From assembly GCF_004379255.2 (NCBI RefSeq), contig NC_056050.1:248001-312000 (forward strand): a DNA stretch of 64,000 nucleotides. Direction: 5' to 3'. Numbering within the stretch: position 1 is the stretch's first letter; the number at the start of each line of letters is the position of its first letter. Shown here one piece after another: positions 53,461 through 64,000 of the stretch. The translations under genes and the position numbers were made by a program. The DNA comes from Salvia splendens. Taxonomy: Eukaryota > Streptophyta > Magnoliopsida > Lamiales > Lamiaceae. The notes under the pieces were generated by a model. The model was not told the origin of the DNA, did not search any database, and was given only the letters and a program-made list of their open reading frames with translations.

Positions 53461-53697
53461 TAATTGAATCTCCCTTGAATAGATTAAATAATGTCGTTAA
53501 TTATCCAGTGTGTTTAAATGCCATGCATTAAATGGATTTATCTGTTTATTTGGTGTTTATCATTTTAAGTGGATTATCTGTCTTATCTGCTTATATGATA
53601 ATTATGCAAAAACCATATAAAATATCTAAGCGATAATTACAACAAGTGCGTTGTATATGGTCTCCATCAATTGGTCTGCAATTTATGAAGCTTTTTC

Positions 53698-53848
53698 TAA
53701 TATTATCGCCACCTGCTCTGTGGGGACAATAATCCTAAGAAATAGCGAGTTCATGAGGGCGGATTTCTCGAAGATAAATAGTATGAACTAGAATGTGGTT
53801 TCCAATATTATCGCCACCTGCTCTGTGGGGACAATAATCCTAAGAAAC
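53698..53848 (+). repeat. duplicated 45-bp segment, 105 bp apart
   Basis: AATATTATCGCCACCTGCTC through AATCCTAAGAAA occurs at 53699 and 53804. Confidence 0.85.
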
Positions 53849-54299
53849 TGCGAGATTCAGAAGTTCACACAGAATTTATGAGATAGCTTGATCTTGTTAG
53901 CAACACATGAGCATTGTTATGGAAGTGTGTTGTAGAAATGAGACTCTGTAATGCTAAATTCGATGGTCGTGCTTAGGCAACATTTGGCGGCCATGCCATG
54001 CTGCGGTCTCTGGACTATTCGTCGGTGTTGTGACCAGTAAAATTGTAAAATTTTAATGCGTAACTTCCTATGGAGGGTACAAAATTTTAATTTTACAGTT
54101 GCAAGATACATAATTGTTTTGTGGTTATTTGCGATTATGTATTGAGCATAAGTATGTGATAATAAGTTTATTTGCCAAATCTTCATTATGTCATTCATAT
54201 TTTGTCTCCGATCTTTAAAGAAATAAACTCGAATGCCAAAATTATGTAGACTGAAAATGTAAATGGATAAGATTCTCATCGCTAAAACTTGGAGTTTAT

Positions 54300-57203
54300 A
54301 CTCAATGATTCATGTCCTCTATCTCCTTGACATAATTCCACGAAGATTGTTCGAGAATGCATTTTGCATGTACTTGACGAGTTCTTTAAGGATTAAGGTC
54401 AAGCTATTTTCTTTTAAGTAGCATGACAAGTCTTGGTTAGTGACGATGAAAGAAGGATATCAATAGAATCTGTCAAGATGATTCGATTGGAATATCCTAG
54501 ATGGACAGAATATTTTGAGGAATCTTTTGATCACTCAAATAGTTTCTGACTCAAGTCATCACTTTGAGTAATAAGAAATGACTAAAACAAGGTTTAACCG
54601 AAAAGTAGAAAACCTTCAGAATATTAGTCATTATATTGCTGTTGGAGGAAAGTAACATGATAGATGACGACTTCGTATAGGCTATATTTTTCCTATGTCC
54701 TAGTTCATTTGAACAAAAGACAAGATATGGAAATGGGAGAGCCTGAATTGTCATCAAAGTTTGTTTAAAGCGAGTGAAGATGCTTTGTAAGTTAGATTGA
54801 CCTCTTTACAAAAAGACAATGACTTACTTGAAAATGCACTTCTAAGTAAGAGATCTTGATCCAGTTAGGCTCTTTGTTGCAGTGGGAGCTGTTAATGCTC
54901 GATTATTGTTTTATGGTTGATGTTTAAGGCATCATAGTATTGAAACAATATAGATGCAACAAAATTGAGTATTAAACAACACATCAACTTCTTAAACAAT
55001 GAATGATAAAGTATTTATGGCTCTTAGTCTTAAGGCCAAGAAAATACTTAGTTATTGTTCAAACTGATCTAGACTATCAAGATTTTAACAATTTGTTAAA
55101 TAGCTTGAAAGTCGAAAATGTCTGTCTGATGCACTATGAGTTAGGGTCATTTGACTCAGTTATGATCAGTAGTGGGAGTCCAATCTCCTTTGACGAATCC
55201 AAGCATTCTTCTAAAGAATGAGATAGTAATGTAAGAAGGAATCGAAGTCTTTCTAAGACAAGTTTGATTAAGTGATGAGCTGTACTCATGAAAATCTTAT
55301 CATTGATGGAATAAACGTTAGATATAACGAGATACACCTTAAAGAAACTACCATCATCAGTACCTTCTACAAAACACGAGTTGTGGACTAGAGCGACTCT
55401 AGTCTAGTACATCTCAAGGTGTAATGTTGTTCCAACGCATGTTGGAAAGGTATCCAAGTAATTGGAGTTGAGTACTGAGGTATGTTTTAAGGTTGTCCCA
55501 AATGATGTAAGATTATGAGTTCTGTAATCTTCAAAGATACAATTCTTGTATGAAGATCAAGAGATGAACTACAAGCCTAACAATGTGATAATTCTCAAGA
55601 TAAAAAGAGAGATATCAGATTTTCCATATTTCCAAAGAGTCATACCATTAGAAACTTTTGCACTAATAAAATCAACTTCAACACCTAATATTGTGAGAAC
55701 CATGTCGTAGTGGGAGTGTTCCCAGGAACATAACAAGTTCATGGGTCTAAGAGTGTCGCAAGACTCGGTCTTAGATTAACTTGAACATATTCCCTTTAAC
55801 TACTATGTAGAATTGGTTCATTTGGATATTCATCCTTGGAAAGGTGATAGATTCCAAACTACAATCTTAGATAGACAACATGTTTTACAAGACTTGCAAT
55901 ACTACCTACAGGTTGTGTCAGTCAGTGGGAGCTAGTGCATTTGCAAGTGTAAATGTGGATCTCAAATGGCTAGACAATGACAATGGGCTATGCCCATTGA
56001 GAAATATCATCTTCTCGCTGTCGTTGTGCCAAGATTTGTTTGATCCTATTGTCTATCAGTACTCACATAATTAGAATGTATGTATCATGATTGTCAAGAC
56101 AGCTTTCTACTAATAGAAGTCTTAAAGAAATCATCTACATGGAACATCCTATTAGGTATGTAATAGAGGGCAAGAAACACATGATTGGAGACTTAAGAAG
56201 ACCTTTGTGGTCTTAGGCAAGCATCTAAATCAGAGATAAATGTTTGCAAGCACAAGGAAGTTGAAAGTGCATTAAATATGGTATTATTGGTACTCTACGA
56301 TGATGAAATCTACAAAAGTTGCAAACAACTAAGATTGGCATCTAGCGTAGGAAACTGGTTGTCTACCCAGTTTAAGATAAAGGATTTAAGAGAAACTAAT
56401 TACATTCTAAGCATCTAAGTCTTTAAGATTGCTAGAAAGAATGTTGAAATTCTCTTAGGAATCCTATATCTACACATAGCTTGGAACATTTTAGCATTAG
56501 AATTTCCATGCAAAGGTTTTTACCTTTCAAGATGGAATTGTCTTGTCTCTAGTCAAGTGTCGTTTGACGCTTAGTAAGAACAAGAATTATGAGACTAGTT
56601 CTGCAGATAGATGTCTCATGTATGCTATGATGTGTACTAAGTTTGATATTAGTTGTGCTCTTGCATAGCAAGTATATATCATATTAACCATGGCAAAGGA
56701 CTTTGATTGAGGTAATGAATATACCATAGTACTTGAGAAAGACTAATCGCTATATTCTAGTTTACCAGTCATTCATGTAATGTCCTTAGGGTTACACTGA
56801 CTAAGTCTTATGACTAATCAGTGATCGAGTAAGTCATCCTCAGTTTATGTGTTTACATTAGGAGTATACTCCTAGTAGCTTTGATCGTAAGTTTGAGTAT
56901 ACCTATGAGTATTTTTACCCTAGCAAAGGTTAACTCAAGAGGAACACGAGATCATAAGCTAAGCAATCACATAGAGAGATGAAATTAATTAAAGATCAAG
57001 TACGCAACAAAGACATAGTGGTTGAAAAGATATTATCAGAAAACAACCAAGCAGATTTTTCACAGAAATTGCCTTTGTGGCAACATGTTTGAAACATGAT
57101 GTGAAATGAGTGGTAGTTCGATATATCTAGCTTCAATACCTGCTTTGTGTATAAGTGGGAGAGTTTTTGGCAGTGGGTATACTCGAAAGCATGTTTTGAG
57201 TAT
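54300..57203 (+). pseudogene. copia Pol remnants, heavily decayed
   Basis: Short pieces of copia RT/RNase H are discernible in changing frames: RFLPFKDGI-like and CLMYAMMCTKFDISCALA (about 56515-56665, family LMYAMLCTRPDICYAV), and near 56995-57070 NKDIVVEKI, SENNQADF, the end of RNase H. Stops occur about every 20-60 codons, and integrase and protease motifs could not be located securely. The copy is long dead. Confidence 0.65.
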
Positions 57204-57214
57204 AAGTGGGAGAT
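57204..57214 (+). other. polypurine tract
   Basis: AAGTGGGAGAT directly before the 3' LTR. A similar AAGTGGGAGA occurs twice just upstream (near 57150). Confidence 0.8.
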
Positions 57215-58763
57215 TGTTAGGGTTAGTATACTGAAAAGCATGTTTCGAGCGAGAGTTCGCACGAATAGAACGTTGCATGTATACGTAAAAACTCTACAAT
57301 CCACTTTTGACCCGATTCAGTATTATTCGAGCATTTCGCACGAATAGAATCAGTATATTATTACATTGTGTTTGCTTGTGCTTTAAGAGATGTTTTATAA
57401 ACATTTAAATGCATAAGAAGTAAACAAAGCCTAAGTCTTTTGCTTAGTAGACTGGTTGTGGGCGTCGTCCACTTTAAGGTAACTACAGTCGGTTCTATGC
57501 AATGCTTTGCAAAAGAAAAAGAAGAATTTCACAACCTAGATAGGCTTTGGCTACCTATCGTGAAAGGTTGTAATGTCAGTCTGATTATTTCTAAGCCTTA
57601 TTGAAATAAGATGACGTTGGTGTGGTATAGCACTGAATGGATCTAACAGCAAGACGTGTCTTTATGCTATCTACTGAAAGACGGTGTCTTCATAAATATT
57701 TAGTTCTTAATCAATGTACTTTAGCATTGAGCATACGATATTGAGTATCTACTACTTTGACTTACCAAAGGTGCGGGTTTTTCATCACCCAACGATCCAG
57801 GTATATTGGGTTGTGGTGATCATTATCTAGCGGTGCTAGGATTGCTATTATGTTGAATCGCGCACGAGGTGAGTCTCGTTTGATAATGTCCTCAAGAGGA
57901 GCTTGAACAAGGTTTTATTATTCGGAAACTTGCCAGTTGGAGTTTTATTATTCTATGAATAATAAATAAGTGTTTCTTGCTAAGTCTACTCTTGGAATTA
58001 ATAAGATGTTAATTAATTAAGTCCATAGCAGACTTTAATTAATTAATGGACATTTCTATCTTAAGCGCGGGAAATAAATAATAAACAAAATGGAAACCCG
58101 GAATACTTATAATTTCAGATTTGGATGGGGAGTTCAATATTACGTCTGTCGTGGCTGCTCGTGATATTCCAATATAAGCTTGTATTAAATTGTGGGTTCA
58201 ATTTAATTAGTAAAAAGCTAATTGGGGGAGCCCATATCCAAAACCTTCCATAGATCCCTGACTGGGCCCAATATGAACTATTATAAATAGGAGAATAAAA
58301 GAGACAGAAATAACAATTTTTTGAGTGAAATTTTTGTCCACTCTAAATTGAGAGAGGGGGACGATTTTTCTTAAGGAATTTCTCCTCCGTGAGATTTTCA
58401 GCTCCTCCTCCGTGAGAAAGTTCTGTCTTCTTTATTCGAGTCCTAGTGTTTCGATGAGATCAGCCCACCCTGATGTCGGAATACAGTTCGGGACACCAGT
58501 CAGAAGATCTGTGGTCTAGTATTGAAGATCATCGTGGAGAAGGCGCGAGCAATCGACGATTCTTTGGAGAATCAACGAGATAAATTGGCTAACTCCGTAG
58601 CAAGCATGTTTTAGAGATTTTTGTGCTAAAGCATGTATGTAATTCAAGTTATGAGCATGATACATGTGATAATTACGCGAATAGATTTTGTTTAAATAAT
58701 CTGCTAAATAGATCCGTATTATGTGATCCGTTAGAACGCACGCTTCCGCTGCCAACCCCTTCA
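57215..58763 (+). repeat. 3' LTR, 1549 bp
   Basis: TGTTAGGGTTAG ... CAACCCCTTCA. Inverted match to 21177-22631, direct match to 48873-49417 and 50866-51001. Confidence 0.9.
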
Positions 58764-58921
58764 TTATCCACAAAGTAATCATCCATTAGACGCTGGTGCG
58801 CACCGACGTGGTCTCGTGGGATTGTCCGCCGATGAGTAATGGCACGAGGGATCGCATCCTCCGCATTCTCCGCCTCCTCCGCCAAACGGGCCGCTTCCTC
58901 CTGGGCGGCCTGGTGTTGCAC
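58764..58921 (-). pseudogene. Harbinger transposase N-terminal remnant
   Basis: The minus frame from 58921 reads MQHQAAQEEAARLAEEAENA, then HRRTIPRDHVGAHQRLMDDY and FVDN, corresponding to RLVRDYFCDNP of the intact transposase at 13597-14853. It is cut after FVDN by the LTR element. It represents a different Harbinger family member because the N-terminus differs. Confidence 0.75.
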
Positions 58922-59224
58922 CTGTTGAATCAGAGCATTCCAGTTGTCTCTCTACAAATTATTCATTTCCGACCCCAAATTGTAGTGAGAGAAATTTTTA
59001 TAGATGTAGAGTTGAAATGGTGTGAAAATAATGAATGGAGTGGGGTGTATTTATAGGTGAATTAAAATGTAAGAAAAAATTAAAATCGGCTATAGCCGCG
59101 GCGGTCGGTGTCGCCACTCTAGGCGCCGCGCCTATAGCCGTGTCCGCCCCCATTTCCCCGCGTCCTCGCCCCGGAGTCGGCTGAAGCCCGTCTGCCCCCT
59201 ACCTCCCCCATTTCGCCCTTCGGG
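58764..59224 (-). mobile_element. truncated PIF/Harbinger element
   Basis: Contains the N-terminus and promoter (TATTTATAG near 59048) of a Harbinger transposase gene. The left side is cut by the LTR element ending at 58763; the right side is GC-rich subterminal DNA that stops at the P450 duplication edge (59224), with no terminal repeat left. Confidence 0.7.
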
Positions 59225-59830
59225 CAAAACATTTACGACTCTTTGCAATATGTTGACAAAAATTATGTACTTAATCAAGATTTAGTGGGATGAATCTCTA
59301 GTGATGAGGTTTTTTTTTTTCTCTAGTGATGAGGTTAGAAGTCCAAGTTCTGCCATAAATTAATTGTGTTGGGAAAATAGTGATAGTTATCAAATTGTAT
59401 ACAGCACCACCATAACAATTCTTTTTTCTTATTTAAGTTATTTTTCCTTTAATACAAACACAGAAATTGAGTTGATATTTTTCTACAAATTCAAGCGCAA
59501 CCATTCAAAACTCACCAAACATTTATTGCAATTATTATCACCACATTACAACCTTGATAACGAAAACATGTGATATATATATGATGCATTGCCTCAGAAT
59601 AGTACAATAGGACTGCGACAAATTAAACGTTCTAGTGCATCAGTCCACGTCTATTCACGTGACAAAATTTATCGCATTGTGTATAAACAAATTCATTAAA
59701 TTAATAGTATAAAAAATATAAAGAAGGTCGAAGTTGAATCCTACCTAGCATGTTACATATACAGAAGCTTAATTTAATCTTTATATACAGGTAAAATTTT
59801 CACCTCCAAAACAACAAATTCCACAGCCAA
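59225..59830 (+). promoter_or_regulatory. duplicated 5' region of P450 B
   Basis: Near-identical to 32599-33202. TATA-like TTATATAC at about 59781-59788. The immediate upstream neighbour is Harbinger DNA, whereas P450 A is preceded by P450 pseudogene DNA, so the duplication edge is sharp. Confidence 0.7.
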
Positions 59831-61422
59831 ATGGATAGTTCTTGGATTCTTTTTGCCTTACTATATGCAGTTGTAATAGCCTTTGCCTCAAAACTAATCC
59901 GAACCAAACCAAACCGGAAAATCCCACCAGGTCCAAAACCATGGCCTATCATAGGAAACTTGAACCTTATTGGCCCAGTCCCACATCAATCCTTTCACCT
60001 CTTATCCCGAAAATACGGCGACATTATGCAGCTCAAGTTCGGAAAATATCCGGTTGTGGTTGCATCATCGCCCGAGATGGCCAAACAGTTCCTGAGGGTT
60101 CATGATGCGAGCTTCGCCTCCAGACCCTCACTTGCAGCTGGCAAATACACCAGCTACAACTACAAGGACCTAGCATGGGCCCCACATGGCCCATACTGGC
60201 GCCAGACTCGGAGGATTTACTCCAATGAAGTCTTCAACAATAAGAAGGTCCAGCTCTATGAGCAAGTACGTATTGCTGAGAGGCAATATTTCTATTCAAA
60301 CATACGGGCCCTCGCTGGCAAGCCTGTCGTGCTGAAAGACCACTTGTCGCGCTATAGTTTGACAACTACATGGAAGATGCTATCAAGAGATGAGTATTTT
60401 AGTGAGGAAAATCCTGTCTTAAATATGGATGAATTGCACAAGATGGTTGATGAGTGGTTTTTGCTTTCTGGAGTTTTTAACGTTGGAGATTGGATTCCAT
60501 GGCTCAGTCCATTTGATTTGCAAGGATATGTCAAGAAAATGAAGGCCTTGAACAAGAAAATGGATAAGTTTTACAACTATGTGATTGATGATCATTTAGC
60601 CAGAAGAGTTGCGGAGAAAGAGGAAGTTGCCCCTATAGATTTTGTGGATACTCTATTGCAACTAGCTAAGGATGGTAATAAGGTTGAAGTTGAGCTCACA
60701 AGGGATTGTGTCAAGGCATTGATACAGGTACAATAATTTTGAGTTTATTAACTTTGCCTTTTTTTTTTTTAATTTACAAAAGTTTTGTATAATTGTAGAA
60801 TTTGATAGTGGGATCCATGGATACATCTGCCACAACGATCGAATGGGCTATACATGAAATTCTAAGACAACCACGTATAATTGAGAAGGCGAAAGCAGAG
60901 CTGGACAAAGTGATTGGAAGAGAGAGATGGGTAGAAGAGGACGACATCTCTCAATTGCCCTACTTGGATGCCATTGTGACGGAGACATTCCGGCTTCACG
61001 CGGTGGGCACAATGTTAGCCCCCCATTACGCGATGCAAGACTGTAACGTTGCAGGCTACGACATATCAAAGGGGACAACTGTCTTTGTCAACGTGTGGAG
61101 CATAGGTAGGGACCCCAGGTCGTGGGACTCCCCAGATGAGTTCCTTCCTGAGAGGTTTCTAGGTAAGGAACCTGAAGCGTGGGGGAGCAACTTCGCGTTG
61201 CTCCCCTTTGGCTCGGGTAGGCGGGTATGCCCTGGAATTAACCTCGGACTTAAGGTCGTTCGAACCATGCTGGCTAATTTGTTGCATGGATTTGACCTAA
61301 AATTGGTCAATGGCATGAGGCCTGAAGATGTATCTCTCGAAGAGGAGTACGGACTCAGCACACATCCTAAACATCGACTTTCCCTACTCATGGAACCTAC
61401 TTTGCCATCGCGTCTTTATTGA
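59831..61422 (+). CDS. cytochrome P450, CYP71 clan, CYP92-like (P450 B)
   Basis: Two exons: 59831-60727 (299 codons) and 60799-61422 (207 codons plus TGA), with a 71-bp phase-0 GT-AG intron. The 506-aa product has the anchor, hinge KIPPGPKPWP, WRQTRR, I-helix GSMDTS, ETFR, PERF and heme loop PFGSGRRVCPG with Cys443. It is a close paralogue of P450 A; most differences lie at residues about 128-205 and in the stretch after ETFR. There B reads RLHAVGTML where A reads RLHPLATLL: the proline that nearly all plant P450s have three residues after the ExxR arginine is Ala. This segment lines the substrate pocket (SRS5), so specificity or stability may differ. The frame is otherwise undamaged. Confidence 0.92.
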
Positions 61423-62626
61423 ATTATATGTTATTTCTCGATGAGTGTATCAAATGGTCTAGTTGGTAGAATGGACGAGTATTATATGTTATGCGAAATG
61501 TATATTATTTAAAATTTTGTGATTTATAAATATCGAAATGTATATTATTTAAAATTATGTGATTTATAAATATAGAATTAAACTATTAAATTTATTTTTC
61601 AAAAGCACAATTTTGATGGTCAATAAAATTATGGGCCATATTTTCAGCCCATAGTTTTAGTAGCCCAAAATACAAAATGAACCTTTTAAAGCAAGATATT
61701 TAACTAATATCATTATTTTTCTTTGTTTATATAGAAACTTATATGCATTATTTAAGGATTCACCCATTTATAATCAAAACATATAGACAACTCAGTATTT
61801 AAAGATCGATATAGACATTTTTGTGTATAGATGACCGGTTTATGTTGTCTTCTGCCAGTTGTGTTCGCAGGTGCTGAAGTTCTTGTGTATTGGTAGAACT
61901 CCCATGGAAAAATATTATCGTGAATACTATATATATATATGTAATCTCTAATTTTTTGGAAATAATCTTATAATTTTTCATGACCTCCTTATATTAATAT
62001 ATTGCTATTTTGTGTTTTGAATTTGAGGATGCCATAACAAAGGAAATTTTCGTGTTATGTTTTGATGATAGTGAAATACTAAATATTGATGATTTGACGA
62101 TTTTTCTTATAAAAATGAATATAATTATTGAAGAGGAATAAGCATGACATCTCTCATATAAAGAGTGAGATTAATAGTTTAAACATTGTCATCTTACCAC
62201 CTAATAGTTGCTGAAAGCGTTATGTTAACTAACTAAATACTTTATAAAATTATGTAGCCTGAAGCACCATCCAATTCTCTAATTGTAACATATAGTACTA
62301 CTTAATATCTAACAATACAACAATATTTTAACACTAGGACTATATAACCTTCGAAGTCACTTGTTAGATAAGAAATAACAACCTCAATGCCATCTAATAC
62401 CCCACCTAATTAACATAACATCAACCAATCATTATAAGTTCACATGTCCCAATCAACCCACAACAACTCATTGCTTCAACTCCAAGACTAAATAAAGCAA
62501 AACCAAAAATCACCCATAAAAATCATATCCTTCTTGTTTCCCCACCAATTAATCTACAAACTCCCACCTTCAAATCTTCTCCCACTTTTTCAATTACTTG
62601 ATTTTGGTCCAATTTAACCACTAGAC
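61423..62626. other. AT-rich intergenic DNA
   Basis: 3' flank of P450 B and 5' flank of the methyltransferase. A 40-bp unit (CGAAATGTATATTATTTAAA...) is duplicated in tandem at 61494-61573. Nothing else recognised; no certain TATA box for the downstream gene. Confidence 0.5.
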
Positions 62627-63493
62627 ATGAGAGGTAAACCATGCTACCCTTACAATCTCAAGACAATCCTGATATGTTTCTTCTTCCTCCTCTTCCTCTT
62701 CTTGATCCTCCGATCAACATTCCCCTACCCCCAACCCACCCCCTCCACTCCGGCAACCCTCAGCCTCTCGAATTCATCGCAGAGCTGCCCTTCCCTCTCC
62801 AACCCCCCACCATCATGCACCAAAATCCCACCTTCCCTAGCCCACTCACTAGTCCACTATGCAACCCTAAACTTCACCCCACAACAAACACTAAAAGAAA
62901 TCTCCATTTCCCTCAAAATCCTCGAAAAAAAATCACCATGCAACTTCCTAGTCTTCGGATTGGGCCACGACAGCCTGATGTGGACGTCCCTTAACTATGG
63001 CGGCCGGACCGTCTTCCTAGAAGAGGACAAGGAGTGGATCGCACAAATCAAGGAACAGATCCCGTCCCTCAAGGCATACCACGTGACCTATGACACAAAA
63101 GTGTCCCAGGCCGACGAGCTTCTGGAGGTGGCCTCCAGAGAAGAATGTAGGGTCGTGAGTGACCCTAGATTCTCCAAGTGTCAGCTAGCGCTGTCTGGAT
63201 TTCCGAGTGAGGTTTACGACGTGGAGTGGGACCTGATCATGGTGGACGCCCCGACCGGGTACTTTGATGGGGCGCCCGGGCGGATGAGCGCAATCTACAC
63301 GGCCGGGTTGATGGCGAGGAATAGAGAGAGTGGGGAGAGTGATGTGTTTGTGCATGATGTGGATAGGGTTGTGGAAGATAGGTTTTCAAAGGAATTGTTG
63401 TGTGAGGGATACTTGGTTGAGCAAGAAGGGAGAATTAGGCATTTCAATATCCCTAGTCATAGGACTATTTCGGGTAGACCTTTTTGTCCATAA
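62627..63493 (+). CDS. GXM: glucuronoxylan 4-O-methyltransferase (DUF579 family, GXM-like)
   Basis: Single exon, 288 aa, the usual length for this family. The product is a Golgi type II membrane protein: a short basic N-terminus, a hydrophobic anchor (about residues 12-29), a Ser/Pro/Thr-rich stem (31-70), then the catalytic domain. Family landmarks are LVHYATLNFTPQQT (75-88), the SAM-binding segment PCNFLVFGLGHDSLMW (104-119), GGRTVFLEEDKEWI (125-138), DLIMVDAPTGYF (202-213), GAPGRMSAIYTAGLMARNR (215-233) and C-terminal IPSHRTISGRPFCP. These fit GXM enzymes, which transfer methyl from SAM to O-4 of glucuronic acid side chains on xylan, rather than the IRX15 branch. Start is the first ATG; no frame damage. 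The symbol denotes the family, not a particular orthologue. Confidence 0.9.
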   Translation: MRGKPCYPYNLKTILICFFFLLFLFLILRSTFPYPQPTPSTPATLSLSNSSQSCPSLSNPPPSCTKIPPSLAHSLVHYATLNFTPQQTLKEISISLKILEKKSPCNFLVFGLGHDSLMWTSLNYGGRTVFLEEDKEWIAQIKEQIPSLKAYHVTYDTKVSQADELLEVASREECRVVSDPRFSKCQLALSGFPSEVYDVEWDLIMVDAPTGYFDGAPGRMSAIYTAGLMARNRESGESDVFVHDVDRVVEDRFSKELLCEGYLVEQEGRIRHFNIPSHRTISGRPFCP

Positions 63494-64000
63494 ACATAAA
63501 CTTGGTCGCATTATTATACGTGTGTGACAAACTATATTTTGTGTTTCTTAATTTTTTATTTTTTGAATTTATGGATTCGTATTGATTGTACGAGATTTTC
63601 TGGATAATATATCATGAAATTATTAAAGTATAGCATATTCATCATTTTGATTATGGCATGCCTATTTCAATTTTATTACATTTTCCAACCTGTTTTGATT
63701 TCATTGGAAGGATTAGTGATTGAATAATATATCATGACTTTTAGGGATTATATCATTTTTATTTAAACCTTTATAATTTATAATTATGTCCCAATTTGTA
63801 GCAATTAATTAATGTGTTAATTATATTCCAATATCCCAACTTATTTCCAACTCATTTTCATAATTTTGTCAATTTTAGTTGTGCCATGATGCAAATTGAT
63901 TAAACAAGTCTAAAAAATGAGGATAAATAAGTTGGGAAGATTGAAATTGAATAGATACAATTTGTTAAATAAGTATTGGAATAAAAGTAATAAGATCATT
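63494..64000. other. 3' flank of the methyltransferase gene
   Basis: AT-rich downstream DNA with no further gene visible up to the window edge. Confidence 0.5.

Larger units (their letters stand above)
48873..58763 (+). mobile_element. rearranged copia-type LTR element, same family as 21177-26827
   Basis: Transcribed on +: primer site 51003-51016, GC-rich leader block, AT-rich repeats, remnants of copia pol, polypurine tract and 3' LTR 57215-58763. The 5' LTR is scrambled: a partial LTR in + orientation, an almost full LTR in minus orientation, then the LTR tail. No frame of the pol is intact. The left boundary is a break, not a clean insertion, so no target duplication can be shown. Confidence 0.75.

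Overview
This is nuclear DNA of a flowering plant. The coding genes have eudicot gene structure: two cytochrome P450 genes of the CYP71 clan with one phase-0 intron, and a single-exon DUF579 glucuronoxylan methyltransferase. Everything else is layered plant transposons: Ty1/copia and Ty3/gypsy LTR elements, PIF/Harbinger, hAT, Stowaway-type MITEs and Helitron-like ends. P450 and transposon style suggest a dicot, perhaps an asterid, but the species cannot be read from the window.

Only three host genes look intact: P450 A (33203-34811, 508 aa), P450 B (59831-61422, 506 aa) and the methyltransferase (62627-63493, 288 aa), all on +. A and B are a segmental duplication that includes about 600 bp of upstream sequence, and at least four further P450 fragments (19868-20523, 20555-20730, 29148-29340, 32240-32450) show that the family has duplicated and decayed here repeatedly. 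A lysine/histidine-transporter-like gene (7510-8748 and 15948-16168) is a pseudogene split by about 7 kb of transposons.

Layout. 1-3880: decayed minus-strand copia element, inserted in a Harbinger ORF (3881-4481). 5236-5960: second Harbinger relic. 7.4-16.2 kb: transporter pseudogene interrupted by an LTR (8749-11069) that itself holds a hAT-like element (9517-10872), then by a Harbinger MITE (11644-12336) and a 2.0-kb Harbinger element with an intact 418-aa transposase (13286-15295). 16.7-19.5 kb: broken gypsy chromovirus pol. 21.1-28.6 kb: a copia element split by a non-autonomous LTR element (21177-26827) that holds a solo LTR (25003-26519), and also by a hAT-like element (27542-28139). 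30195-32189: 2.0-kb Harbinger element with the same ends as 13286-15295 but carrying the Myb-like partner gene instead of the transposase. 35204-37670: Harbinger-ended element holding a Helitron-like insert that holds a Stowaway MITE. 37.8-48.9 kb: copia element split by a young 8.1-kb gag-only LTR element (40525-48626, target duplication CACAG). 48873-58763: rearranged copia-type element with an inverted LTR in its 5' part, a GC-rich repeat block and very decayed pol. 58764-59224: truncated Harbinger transposase. 59.2-64 kb: P450 B and the methyltransferase.

The observations most worth following are the complementary pair of Harbinger elements, the palindrome-rich hAT-like pair, the gag-only element with an Asn/Gln/Tyr-rich Gag and three phased hairpins, the pseudogene P450 that seems to have gained an intron, and the loss of an otherwise conserved proline in P450 B. 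All calls are from reading the sequence; no database search was run.
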